A DNA stretch of 64,000 nt from CAILZL01 sp963748005 (GTDB taxonomy: Bacteria; Pseudomonadota; Gammaproteobacteria; Steroidobacterales; Steroidobacteraceae), in the NCBI GenBank assembly GCA_963748005.1, contig CAVVHH010000002.1, positions 3,100,001-3,164,000 on the forward strand, given 5' to 3'. Shown here piece after piece: positions 17,453-25,691 of this stretch (positions are counted from its first letter, which is position 1; each line of letters starts with the position of its first letter). The translations under genes and the position numbers were made by a program. The notes under the pieces were generated by a model, which was not told the origin of the DNA, searched no databases, and saw nothing but the letters and a program-made list of their open reading frames with translations.

Positions 17453-17610
17453 GCGCAATAATCCGCCGGCAGGCAGTGTGGCTGCGGCGAATTCTGCCAG
17501 AAGCGCAACGCTCCAGCGGATCTGGTTTTAGGGGCAGGTACGCATGACTTAGCCTGCATGACCGGGCGTATAGTCGCGGCCCTGTCCGTATGTTTTTTTG
17601 GGGGGGTGTC

Positions 17611-18069
17611 ATGGCTACCTTGGAAATCAACGGCAAACGCGTCGAGGTGGATGCCGCAGCGGACACCCCATTGCTGTGGGTACTGCGCGATCACCTGCAG
17701 ATGACCGGCACCAAATATGGCTGCGGCATGGCGCTGTGCGGCGCGTGCACCGTGTTTGTGGACGGCGAACCCAGACGCAGCTGCATCATCACCGTGGATG
17801 CCGTAGCGGGCAAACAGCTGACCACCATCGAAGGTCTGGCCGCCTCACCTGTCGGTCAGAAAGTCCAGGCGGCCTGGAATGCCGAGGGCGTGCCGCAATG
17901 CGGCTTCTGCCAGTCCGGCCAGATCATGAGCGCCACGGCGCTGCTCAGCAGCAACAAGAACCCCAGCGATGCGGACATCGATGCGGCCATGGCCGGCAAT
18001 ATCTGTCGCTGCGGCACCTACTTGCGGATTCGCGCTGCCATCAAGCGCGCCGCCGGCTCGCTGGCCTGA
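17611..18069 (+). CDS. iorA: Molybdenum hydroxylase small subunit, 2x[2Fe-2S] (IorA type)
   Basis: A 152-residue xanthine-oxidase-family iron-sulfur subunit. The plant-type cluster motif reads CGMALCGACTVFVDG, and the second cluster is formed by CGFCQSGQ and CRCGTY. It passes electrons from the molybdopterin subunit to an acceptor. The start ATG 17611 follows a run of seven G. The closest described type is isoquinoline 1-oxidoreductase alpha; the true substrate (N-heterocycle or aldehyde) cannot be read from sequence. The large-subunit gene starts 15 bases after this stop. Confidence 0.92.
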   Translation: MATLEINGKRVEVDAAADTPLLWVLRDHLQMTGTKYGCGMALCGACTVFVDGEPRRSCIITVDAVAGKQLTTIEGLAASPVGQKVQAAWNAEGVPQCGFCQSGQIMSATALLSSNKNPSDADIDAAMAGNICRCGTYLRIRAAIKRAAGSLA

Positions 18070-18083
18070 GAAGGAGAACCGTC

Positions 18084-20264
18084 ATGAGCAACATTCTCAT
18101 CGTCAATGCCAGTCGTCGTGATGTTCTGAAGGGCGCAGCCATCCTGACGCTGGCGGTGTACCTGCCGTTGTCGGGCTGCAGTGACCCGACAGACGTCACT
18201 GCCAATACCAAACCCTTCGAGCCAAACGCTTTTCTGAGTATCGCCTGGGATGGCACCGTGACCATTCAGTCCAAGCATCTGGAAATGGGGCAGGGCACCT
18301 ATACCGGTCTGGCCACACTGGTGGCTGACGAGCTGGATGCCGACTGGTCGAAGGTGCGGGTGGTCGGTGCGCCTGCAGATACCGAGCGCTACAAGAATCT
18401 TGCCTTCGGCATGCAGGGCACGGGTGGCAGTTCGTCCATCGCCAACTCGTATGAGCAATACCGGCAGGCCGGCGCTGCAGCACGCGCCATGCTGGTGGCC
18501 GCAGCGGCAAAGATCTGGAAGGTGCCTGCTGGTGAGATCACAGTTGCGAATGGTGTACTCGGTCATCCCGGCAAGGGCAAGCAGGCCGAGTTTGGCAAGC
18601 TGATTGCCGTGGCGGCTACCTTGCCGGTGCCGGCCGATATCAAGCTCAAGACACCCGAGCAGTTTGTCTACATCGGTAAACCAGCGGTGCGTGTTGATGT
18701 CGCGGCCAAGTCCGATGGCACAGCCATTTTCACCCAGGATTTCAAGCTGCCCGGCATGCTCACCGCCGTGGTGCTGCATCCACCACGGTTTGGCGCCAAA
18801 GTGGGCAAGGTGGACGAAGCGCCGGCGCGTGCCATCCCGGGGGTGGTCGGTGTGGTGCGATTTGATTCGGGCGTAACACGGGGCATTGCCGTGCTGGCCA
18901 ATGACTTCTGGTCGGCCCAGAAAGGCCGCGATGCGCTCAAAGTGGAATGGGACGACAGCGCAGCCTTCAGGCAAAGCAGCGCGCAGCAGCTCAATGACTA
19001 TCGCAAGCTGCTGGAACAGAGCGGCGCAGTGGCGCGCAATGACGGCGATGTGAATGCAGCGTTCAAACAGGCGGCGCGCGTGATCGAAGCACGCTACGAA
19101 GTGCCATATCTGGCGCATGCGGCGATGGAACCCATGAATTGCGTGGTGCAACTGAGCGACGGCGCCTGTGAAATCTGGAATGGCGAACAGTTCCAGACGG
19201 TCGATCAGAACGCGGTCGCGAAACTGCTCGGGCTTGTGCCCGATAAAGTGAAGATCAACATGTTGTATGCCGGCGGCAGTTTTGGCCGGCGTGCCAACTA
19301 TGCTTCCGACTATGTACTCGAAGCCGTGGCTATTGCTCAGGCTGCCCGGCAGAGCGAGCCGTTGAAACTGGTATGGACGCGTGAAGACGACATGCGTGCC
19401 GGTTATTACCGGCCAATGTACGTGCATGGCCTGAAAGCGGCGCTGGACAAGCAGGGCAACATCACTGCCTGGCAGCACCGCATCGTTGGTCAATCCATCA
19501 TGTCCAATCCGGTGATGTCCGGCATGGTCAAGGACGGCGTTGATCCTACCTCGGTGGAAGGCGCGGCAAATCTGCCCTATGCCATCGATAACCTGCGCGT
19601 GGATCTGCATTCGCCGACACCGGGCGTGCCCATACTGTGGTGGCGCTCGGTGGGTTCTTCGCACACGGCCTATGCGACGGAATGTTTTCTGGATGAACTG
19701 GCCCACGCCAGCAAGCAGGATCCAGTGCAGCTGCGCCGACAACTGTTGAGTAAACATCCGCGCCATCTGGGCGTGCTGGAACTCGCTGCCAGCAAAGCAG
19801 GCTGGGAACAGCCGGCGGGCAAGGACCGGGCGCGCGGCGTTGCCGTGCACGAGTCATTCAACAGTTACGTGGCGCAGGTGGTTGAAGTGTCGCGCAGCGG
19901 CAAGGGCTATCACATCGACCGTGTGGTCTGTGCCGTGGATTGTGGTGTGGTCCTCAATCCCAACATCATCGCCATGCAGGTTGAGTCGGCCGTGGCCTTC
20001 GCCCTGTCGGCCGTGCTCAGCGGCGCCATTACCTTCAAGGACGGCGTTGTCGAGCAATCCAACTTCCATGACTATCAGGTGCTGCGCATCAATCAGATGC
20101 CCAGGGTGGAAGTGCATACCGTGCCTTCGACTGAAAAACCCACGGGCATAGGCGAGCCCGGTGTGCCACCGCTGGCGCCGGCGCTGATCAACGCGCTGTA
20201 CGCGTTGACTGGCAAGCCGATACGTTCATTGCCGTTGTCACAGCAGGGCATTACGCTGGTTTGA
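18084..20264 (+). CDS. iorB: Molybdenum hydroxylase large subunit (IorB type)
   Basis: A 726-residue molybdopterin-binding subunit with AAGGAGAACCGTCATG as start context. The N-terminus has SRRDVLKGAA followed by a hydrophobic segment and LSGC, so the complex is likely exported by Tat and anchored near the membrane. Family stretches include HLEMGQGTYTGLATLVADEL, MLYAGGSFGRRANYASDYV, WWRSVGSSHTAYATECFLDE and TGIGEPGVPPLAPALINALYA. No third, cytochrome c subunit and no XdhC-type maturation gene is adjacent, so the electron acceptor is encoded elsewhere. A large open frame on the opposite strand is a shadow. Confidence 0.92.
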   Translation: MSNILIVNASRRDVLKGAAILTLAVYLPLSGCSDPTDVTANTKPFEPNAFLSIAWDGTVTIQSKHLEMGQGTYTGLATLVADELDADWSKVRVVGAPADTERYKNLAFGMQGTGGSSSIANSYEQYRQAGAAARAMLVAAAAKIWKVPAGEITVANGVLGHPGKGKQAEFGKLIAVAATLPVPADIKLKTPEQFVYIGKPAVRVDVAAKSDGTAIFTQDFKLPGMLTAVVLHPPRFGAKVGKVDEAPARAIPGVVGVVRFDSGVTRGIAVLANDFWSAQKGRDALKVEWDDSAAFRQSSAQQLNDYRKLLEQSGAVARNDGDVNAAFKQAARVIEARYEVPYLAHAAMEPMNCVVQLSDGACEIWNGEQFQTVDQNAVAKLLGLVPDKVKINMLYAGGSFGRRANYASDYVLEAVAIAQAARQSEPLKLVWTREDDMRAGYYRPMYVHGLKAALDKQGNITAWQHRIVGQSIMSNPVMSGMVKDGVDPTSVEGAANLPYAIDNLRVDLHSPTPGVPILWWRSVGSSHTAYATECFLDELAHASKQDPVQLRRQLLSKHPRHLGVLELAASKAGWEQPAGKDRARGVAVHESFNSYVAQVVEVSRSGKGYHIDRVVCAVDCGVVLNPNIIAMQVESAVAFALSAVLSGAITFKDGVVEQSNFHDYQVLRINQMPRVEVHTVPSTEKPTGIGEPGVPPLAPALINALYALTGKPIRSLPLSQQGITLV

Positions 20265-20276
20265 TATCGCTCGCGC

Positions 20277-20523
20277 TCAATGGCGGGGTTTGCCTGATCC
20301 CTGAATAGTAGGCGGCTGGGTGTGCACCTTGGCTTCAAGGGCGCGAACCGGGTCGGCATCCCTTGCCAGGTCTGCGACTGATGCAACGAGCGACAGCGTT
20401 GTACCTTGAAAACCAAGCGCATCTGCGGACAGATAGCCGCCGGTCTCTGCAGATCGAATGACCACCACGATCTCCGGTGTCTTGTCGCCGTCTATGTCCG
20501 CGAACAGGACATTCTCGACCGTG
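20277..20523 (-). pseudogene. 3' remnant of a PliI-like lysozyme inhibitor gene
   Basis: On the minus strand the frame ending at 20277 encodes VENVLFADIDGDKTPEIVVV, then SAETGGYLSADALGF and ADLARDADPVRALEAKV. This pattern resembles the C-terminal half of periplasmic PliI-type lysozyme inhibitors. Upstream of about 20523 the homology stops and the DNA is the 3' end of the DMT transporter gene in another frame, so the 5' half is missing. The family assignment is from memory of the motif, not a search. Confidence 0.5.
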
Positions 20524-21394
20524 CTTTGAGCGTGGTCCGCCCCAGCACCAGCAACGCCACCGCAAAGATGATGATCGTCGCCGCCAGCCATTCGAATCCC
20601 GTAATGGTTTCGTGACCCAGGGTAACGCCCAGCAGCATGGCGATCATGGGATTGACGAAGGTGTAACTTGAGGCCAGCGCCGCACTGGTCTGCGATAGCA
20701 ACACCATGTAGGCGTTGAAGGCGATCAGCGAGCCGAACACGGTCAGGTAGATCCAGGCAAACAGTGCCACGGGCTCCGGCGACCAGTTGGGCGATTCGCC
20801 GGTCAGCATCGACATCAAAAGCAACAGAGTACCGCCGGCCAGCATTTCACTGGCAAAGCCCATCGCGCCGGGAGCGAGCTTGCATTGCTGTTGACTCAGC
20901 ACACTACCCAGCGACCAACCCGTCGTCGCAATGCCCATCGCCAGCAGTCCGTGGGGTGATGCCGAAAAGCCTTTGCCACTGACCAGCATCAGCACGCCGA
21001 CAATGCCGATGACGATGCCCAGCACTTCAATTCGAGTGGGGCGAATGCCATAGAACAGATTAATCAGCGCAATGGCGGCCGGCAGGATGGCAACGTACGC
21101 CACGACCAGGCCTGAGGCGACAGTTTGTTCCGCCACTGCGGTGTTGCCCATGCCGAGACCCAGCATCAGTCCACCAATGATGACTGCATTGCGCCACTGG
21201 ATTGCTGTTGGCAGTTGTACGCCGCGCCACAGGCACCAGGCCATGAGTGCGGCGCCCGCGATGACAAAGCGTGTGCCCATCTGCCAGTAGGGTGGAAAAC
21301 CGGTCAGTGCAAACCGGATGGCCAGATAAGTTGAGCCCCACACCAGCCAGGTGGCGGCCAGACACCAGAAAACCAACGGAGTGAGGCGTCGCAT
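20492..21394 (-). CDS. yedA: DMT-superfamily (EamA) transporter, YedA-like
   Basis: An exporter of about 300 residues with ten membrane helices and two EamA repeats. It resembles E. coli YedA in WGSTYLAIRFAL, GNTAVAEQTVASGLVA, SGKGFSASPHGLL and SYTFVNPMIAMLLGVTLGHE. Substrates of this group are metabolites or amino acids. ATG 21394 is favoured over the in-frame ATG at 21400 because AAGG then sits 5 bases upstream. The last residues (KARSRMSCSRT) read into the lysozyme-inhibitor remnant, so the natural C-terminus may have been replaced. Confidence 0.88.
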   Translation of the reverse strand: MRRLTPLVFWCLAATWLVWGSTYLAIRFALTGFPPYWQMGTRFVIAGAALMAWCLWRGVQLPTAIQWRNAVIIGGLMLGLGMGNTAVAEQTVASGLVVAYVAILPAAIALINLFYGIRPTRIEVLGIVIGIVGVLMLVSGKGFSASPHGLLAMGIATTGWSLGSVLSQQQCKLAPGAMGFASEMLAGGTLLLLMSMLTGESPNWSPEPVALFAWIYLTVFGSLIAFNAYMVLLSQTSAALASSYTFVNPMIAMLLGVTLGHETITGFEWLAATIIIFAVALLVLGRTTLKARSRMSCSRT

Positions 21395-21440
21395 GCGCAT
21401 CCTTGTAGAACCAGTCGCAACATTAGCGTTATTGTCGAGT

Positions 21441-21565
21441 TACGTCATGCCCGCGTGACTGCCATGGATGGTAGAAACACTGGAAACGCAGGAGCAGTTT
21501 CCAGTGAAGGCGGGCATCCAGTTGAATTAATTTCTTACTGGATACCCGCCTTCGCGGGTATGACG
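21441..21565. repeat. TCATGCC-family palindromic repeat, copy 1
   Basis: Starts ACGTCATGCCCGCG and ends in its counterpart GCGGGTATGACG. It contains the inner hairpins CACTGGAAAC...GTTTCCAGTG and TACCCGCCTTCGCGGGTA. A related shorter copy is at 22470-22503. Together they bracket the CMD and membrane-protein genes. Confidence 0.65.
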
Positions 21566-21618
21566 ATGGGCGCATGTTTTTGTTTACTCATCAATTTGGC
21601 GAAGCGATCTTGAGCAAT

Positions 21619-22008
21619 TTAAACGCGTGCATTCTGCTCCCAGGCCTCTATGGCTTCTCGCGCCGCCCTGAATGCTTCCATGCCGGCAGGCATGCCGCAA
21701 TAGACGGTGCAATGCAAAAGCACTTCCTGGATTTCTTCAACCGTACAGCCGTTGCGCAGCGCGCCTGTTACATGCACTTTGAGTTCCGTTGGGGCTTTAA
21801 GCGCCACCACGGTCGCGATTGTAATGAGACTGCGTGTTGTCCTGGGCAGGCCCGGCCTGGCCCAGACCTCACCCCAGCAATTTTCTGTCACCAGTTTCTG
21901 CAGCGGTTGGGTAAATTCAGTGGCAGCGGCAACTGCCTTGTCCACATACGCTTCGCCGAGAACCTCTCTGCGAATCGCCATGCCGGCTTGGTACTTTTCA
22001 CTGTTCAT
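21619..22008 (-). CDS. Carboxymuconolactone decarboxylase family protein
   Basis: A 129-residue CMD-family protein close to PcaC (gamma-carboxymuconolactone decarboxylase) in size and in EVLGEAYVDKAVA, ENCWGEVWARPGL and RSLITIATVVALKAP. The C-terminal part (EEIQEVLLHCTVYCGMPAGMEA) has a cysteine and histidine, but not the CxxC of the AhpD group. ATG 22008 is chosen because GAGG lies 6 bases upstream; an ATG at 22020 is in frame. No other protocatechuate-pathway gene is nearby, so a role in that pathway is unproven. Confidence 0.85.
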   Translation of the reverse strand: MNSEKYQAGMAIRREVLGEAYVDKAVAAATEFTQPLQKLVTENCWGEVWARPGLPRTTRSLITIATVVALKAPTELKVHVTGALRNGCTVEEIQEVLLHCTVYCGMPAGMEAFRAAREAIEAWEQNARV

Positions 22009-22032
22009 TGGCGACCTCATAAATCCAGGTGG

Positions 22033-22401
22033 TTAATGTTGATCAGGGTTCATCGGCTGCCCGTATTTTCTGGCAAAGAAGGCACCAGCACGCGCCGTGA
22101 ATATTGAGGGAACTGACAGTACACCGAACATCACCACGCCCTGTGGCAGGAGATTGCCGGGGCCTTGAGTGAGGAGCATCCACAGGAACTGACCGGCAAA
22201 TGGAGCGACTCCCCATCTCCAGGAACGATCCGGCGCCAGGAAGCCCAGCAGCATCGACACCAAACACAGGAAGGGGATGCCGACCGAGAAATACCACGTC
22301 GAGTCCCATGCTTCCCGCCTGCCGGCGGCTGCCGACACGGCAATCCAGACCAGGAGTCCAGACATCAGTGCCGCAGCATAAAACCACCGTTCTTTGTTCA
22401 T
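22033..22401 (-). CDS. Small four-helix membrane protein, unknown function
   Basis: About 122 residues with four predicted membrane helices (FYAAALMSGLLVWIAVSA, STWYFSVGIPFLCLVSMLL, VAPFAGQFLWMLL, GVVMFGVLSVPSIFTARAG). I recognise no catalytic motif. It is 24 bases upstream of the CMD gene on the same strand, so the two may be co-transcribed. ATG 22401 is used; a GTG at 22413 adds four residues and has a slightly better spacing to a G-rich sequence. Confidence 0.65.
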   Translation of the reverse strand: MNKERWFYAAALMSGLLVWIAVSAAAGRREAWDSTWYFSVGIPFLCLVSMLLGFLAPDRSWRWGVAPFAGQFLWMLLTQGPGNLLPQGVVMFGVLSVPSIFTARAGAFFARKYGQPMNPDQH

Positions 22402-22890
22402 TCCTGCATCCACCCCACCAAAGCACGAACGTTACTGGAACTTATCTCAATTGGCAGCACTGTTGATTTACGTCATGCCTGCGGAGGCGAGCATCCAGTA
22501 AGAACTTGATTCGGAGCGTAGAGCTTTGCAAGTCAGGTGCGCAAGCACGCGGAGTTGATGCGCTTGCCGGATTCTCCGTCAGCCTACAGCTTCTCTCTGC
22601 CGAGCCGCAGCCCCCATGGATGGGTTCACGGCGGTCCCGGAAACACGTCCGGCGATTGCTTCGGCTGGCTTAAATCCATAAGCGCTCATTTTGTTGGACG
22701 CTCTAAGTAGATTTTGGATTTGCACATACATCCACGGATCGGGTGTCTCTGGACGGCAAGCGAGTCAGACGCTGTGGCATGCTCTCGCAATTGACCCGCA
22801 TCCAAACCCCCGATCATGCGGCACCGATCCTTTCTGCAATGTTTGAACTCACCGACCGCCGAAGCAGTCCGGTGAAACAAAGGTTGCGCG
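22402..22890. other. Gene-free stretch with a palindromic repeat
   Basis: No convincing gene is seen here. It contains TCATGCC-family copy 2 (22470-22503) and a CCCATGGATGGG palindrome near 22612-22625. A GTTGGAC motif at 22693-22699 could be the worn inverse core of an attC site for the SnoaL-like gene, but its partner end is not evident. Confidence 0.5.
22470..22503. repeat. TCATGCC-family palindromic repeat, copy 2
   Basis: Reads TACGTCATGCCTGCGGAGGC then GAGCATCCAGTAAG, an imperfect palindrome sharing the ACGTCATGCC and GCATCCAGT ends of the copy at 21441-21565. Confidence 0.55.
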
Positions 22891-23295
22891 TCATCGCGTT
22901 GACTTCGCCATGGGCGGACGGTTCTTGCGGAAGGAGTTCTTCAGGAGAATCTTGCCGTCCCGGAGAGTGAACAGATCACAACCATGAACCTCAACGCGAG
23001 TTCCATCCGCCCGTGTTCCCGTGAATGTCCACTCCGATACTCCCCGATCCCCATGGACAAAATGACGCGCGTTCCCCCAGTGGGCGTCGGGAAAGACGGC
23101 CCAGACGTCCGCAAATCCAGCTCGCACGGCCTCGCTGCCCAGGTATCGGGTTCCGCAAACGTCATCGCCGGCAGAAGACTCGAAGACACAATCCTCTGTC
23201 ATGAACGACATGAGAGCATCGACATCGTGGCGATTCCAGGCGTCCGCAAAGGCCTGCAACACTTCCGTGGTTACTTCAGGAATCAGCGTCTGCAT
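22891..23295 (-). CDS. SnoaL-like / NTF2-fold protein
   Basis: A 134-residue NTF2-like alpha+beta barrel protein: AFADAWNRHDVDALMSFMTE and DCVFESSAGDDVCG, then EWTFTGTRADGTRVEVHGCD and FTLRDGKILLKNSFRKNRPP. Such proteins serve as small-molecule isomerases, hydrolases or binding proteins; the specific role is unknown. Start context GGGAGGG about 10 bases before the ATG. The region just upstream is the attC site of the adjacent cassette, so this gene may itself be the body of a degraded integron cassette. Confidence 0.8.
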   Translation of the reverse strand: MQTLIPEVTTEVLQAFADAWNRHDVDALMSFMTEDCVFESSAGDDVCGTRYLGSEAVRAGFADVWAVFPDAHWGNARHFVHGDRGVSEWTFTGTRADGTRVEVHGCDLFTLRDGKILLKNSFRKNRPPMAKSTR

Positions 23296-23347
23296 GATCG
23301 GGTACCCTCCCTACTGCTTCTGCACTGGTATCCAGTTTACTGCTGAC

Positions 23348-23437
23348 GCCCAACGCTGCGCATAAAGCGACGCGCAAGCGCGTAGCGATTGTGCGGTCGA
23401 GTGAGTGAAACGAACGGCTTTGATGCGCTGGTTCGGC
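23348..23437 (-). other. attC site of a single integron cassette
   Basis: Read on the minus strand, the 90-base site starts with the inverse core GCCGAAC and ends with the core GTTGGGC. The arms next to the cores pair (CAGCGCAT with ATGCGCAG) and the centre is variable and self-complementary (ACGCGCTTGCGCGT), as expected of a foldable attC. The inverse core is the complement of the core GTTCGGC found at the other end of the cassette (23913-23919). It follows the cassette gene stop directly. Confidence 0.8.
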
Positions 23438-23441
23438 ATTC

Positions 23442-23903
23442 TTAGTGCTTTAGGGACAGCAATGAATCAAATTTGTGGTCGAGAACTGCATATTGGTCTT
23501 GAAACCAGTTCTTTATTTCCCTCTGACGCTCAATGTTGCGCGTCCGCTCTGGGCCTTGCAACGAGTCCAACTCAGAGTTCAACGCTTGAAGGTCAATGGA
23601 TTTACGATAGAGCTCTTTATCTAAGTACTCGGCAATGCTGGCGCCGACAATAAACTTTGCGCCTTTTGTTGCCATCAGGAACTGGAAGGTTGCAGCGTGA
23701 CTGGCATTACCCGATGCCATGATGCCGCCCAAGAAGGTTGCCGCAGCCTCATAAAAAGCATAGCGCTTCTCAAACAACTCGAGCTTTAACTTGTTTCGAT
23801 TTGTACGCCACTGTTGCCACGCGATAACTGCACCGAGTAGCGCAATGGTCGGTGTTAGCAATGCCGAGAGCACGGTTATCCATGTGGGATTTTGGCAATT
23901 CAT
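23442..23903 (-). CDS. Cassette-borne membrane-anchored protein, unknown function
   Basis: A 153-residue protein with one N-terminal helix (WITVLSALLTPTIALLGAVI) followed by a basic, charged cytoplasmic part (WQQWRTNRNKLKLELFEKRY) and helical segments to the C-terminus. It resembles the widespread short cassette and defence-locus proteins with a TM helix and RNxxKLxLFEKR. Gene, 5' core (23913-23919) and attC (23348-23437) form a complete integron cassette. GC content is visibly lower than in neighbouring genes. Function unknown. Confidence 0.8.
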   Translation of the reverse strand: MNCQNPTWITVLSALLTPTIALLGAVIAWQQWRTNRNKLKLELFEKRYAFYEAAATFLGGIMASGNASHAATFQFLMATKGAKFIVGASIAEYLDKELYRKSIDLQALNSELDSLQGPERTRNIERQREIKNWFQDQYAVLDHKFDSLLSLKH

Positions 23904-23912
23904 GTTTTAGAT

Positions 23913-23919
23913 GCCGAAC
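23913..23919 (-). other. 5' core boundary of the single cassette
   Basis: GTTCGGC on the minus strand, 9 bases before the cassette gene ATG. Its complement GCCGAAC is exactly the inverse core of the attC at the other end, which marks the cassette limits. Upstream, no second attC or attI could be delimited. Confidence 0.7.
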
Positions 23920-24129
23920 TAGAAGTAGAGCCCAGTTTTATTAGGCCTAATAGCCGCTTTACAAACCGGCTTTTGATGTATCTGTTAACAGCCATTCCAA
24001 TGCATCCCTGTCGATTCAAGAAGTTGAACCTTTGTAGCATGCAATAAAAGCAGGGAGCAAGTACGGCTTTGGCGGGTATATGGACACCGGCTTGCAGGGT
24101 CAGATGTTCTTGACGCAGCTGTTGTGATC

Positions 24130-25338
24130 TCAATTGACGGGTTGATCTGCGGTGACCATTCGTCGTTTCCAGGCCAGCACACTGATCGCCACGGCGACAA
24201 CCAGCAGCGCCGGCAGCACCGCTACATTCACTGCGTACCAGCCCAGGGTTGCCAGCAGTCCGCCTGCGCTGAGCGATGCAATGCTGGTAATGCCGTACAT
24301 GATGAAATCGTGTGCTGCCTGGGTGCGAACACGTTCGGCGGGACGATAACTTTCGGTGAGCAGGGTACTGCCGCCGATGAACATGAAGTTCCAGCCCACA
24401 CCCAGCAGTATCAGTCCCGCGACGAAGTTGCCATAGGCTATGCCGGACAGGGCCACACAGACATGTGTGCCCAACGCTGCCACGCCACAGGCGATCACCC
24501 GCAAGGCGCCGAAACGCTGAATGAGTTTGCCGGTGAAGAACGACGGCACGAACATGCCCAGCATGTGCCATTGAATGACGTTGGTGGAGGCTGACAGCGG
24601 CAAGCCACACAATTTCATCGCAATCGGCGTGGCTGTCATCACCATGACCATGGCGGCAAAGCCGACCATGGTGCTGGCCAGCGCGGTCAGGAACACCGGC
24701 TGGCGCATTACTGCCGTCAATGGACGGGCTTCAGACAGGTCCTTGATCGTGGCGGCCACCACAGGTGGCACGCGCAGTCGCGAGACCAGGACCAGCGCGA
24801 TTACCCCCAACGCAGTCATGACGACGAATGGGGCGATGAAGGGTGAAACGTCGCCGGGAAAAACATTGGCGTGACGCACAATGGCTGGTCCGAGTATGGC
24901 CGCGACGATGCCGCCGGCCACGACCCACGACAATGCCTGACTGCGGAAACCGGGGCTGGCCGCATCGGCTGCGGCAAACCGGTAATAACCGGCGAACGCG
25001 CCATACGTGCCCAGCAAGGCATTCGCCGCCAGAAAGATGCCGAAGCTGTGCAACAGCACGCCCAGCGTTGCAGTCGCACCTGCCGTGATGCCGAGCACAC
25101 AGCCCAACGAGAAACCCGTGCGCCGCCCGTAGCGCTGCATGAACAACGCGGCCGGGATCATGCTCGCCGTAGCCGCGACCATCACCATGCCCACGGGCAA
25201 GGTGGCCAGGCGTGCGTCCGGTGCGAGTTGCAAGCCCACCAGTCCGCCCACCGCGACCATGACTACGGAGGCTGTCTGAAACAATGCCTGCGTCGTAGCC
25301 AGCAGCAGCGCGGTGGCGCGCTCCGAACGCGGCTTCAT
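24130..25338 (-). CDS. MFS transporter
   Basis: A 402-residue major facilitator with twelve hydrophobic segments. The loop after helix 2 reads MQRYGRRTGFSLG, matching the family's basic loop motif, and SYRPAERVRTQAAHDFIMYG in the second half is shared with a group of bacterial MFS proteins of unknown substrate. Single-gene unit; the 210 bases downstream of it lead into the isolated cassette. Confidence 0.88.
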   Translation of the reverse strand: MKPRSERATALLLATTQALFQTASVVMVAVGGLVGLQLAPDARLATLPVGMVMVAATASMIPAALFMQRYGRRTGFSLGCVLGITAGATATLGVLLHSFGIFLAANALLGTYGAFAGYYRFAAADAASPGFRSQALSWVVAGGIVAAILGPAIVRHANVFPGDVSPFIAPFVVMTALGVIALVLVSRLRVPPVVAATIKDLSEARPLTAVMRQPVFLTALASTMVGFAAMVMVMTATPIAMKLCGLPLSASTNVIQWHMLGMFVPSFFTGKLIQRFGALRVIACGVAALGTHVCVALSGIAYGNFVAGLILLGVGWNFMFIGGSTLLTESYRPAERVRTQAAHDFIMYGITSIASLSAGGLLATLGWYAVNVAVLPALLVVAVAISVLAWKRRMVTADQPVN

Positions 25339-25691
25339 GCGCCGCGCGCCAGTTGGCGCACCGTAGTGCTAAGGGAAATCAGTTGACTCGCGTTCATGAT
25401 GCCCTTGCAGGTTCTTAATATCGCTGGGCTTATCCGCGTGTGACCTGGCATGCCCGGCAGCGAGATTAGCGAATGACGGCGCACTGTGCATCATGACTTC
25501 ACCGGCAGAGGCGATGCGCCATGCCCGGGTCAATAAAAATTGCTCTAAATTTTCGCAGCGAATAGCCGATACAGCAGCGAACAGCTGCGTCATACGCATT
25601 GGGGAATAATTCGGAAAATATGGCTGTTGCTGCAGCGGAAGGCGGCGTTAATCTGAAAATGGCCGCACGATAATTTCAAGGTTGGCTGCGT
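25339..25691. other. Intergenic region between MFS gene and histidine kinase
   Basis: About 350 bases between divergent genes. I see no gene, hairpin or repeat family here. Promoters for both flanking genes should lie in it; I could not single out convincing -35/-10 pairs. Confidence 0.5.

Noticed and set aside
18018..19850. 610-residue open frame on the minus strand opposite iorB
   Set aside because: It mirrors the codon phase of iorB, has no family motifs, no ribosome-binding site and a composition (many His, Arg, Gln) typical of antisense shadows in GC-rich genes.
23920..24129. Further attC site or attI upstream of the isolated cassette
   Set aside because: A few short inverted motifs (GCCGGTTTGTAAAGCGGC) are present, but no RYYYAAC/GTTRRRY pair with matching arms could be delimited.
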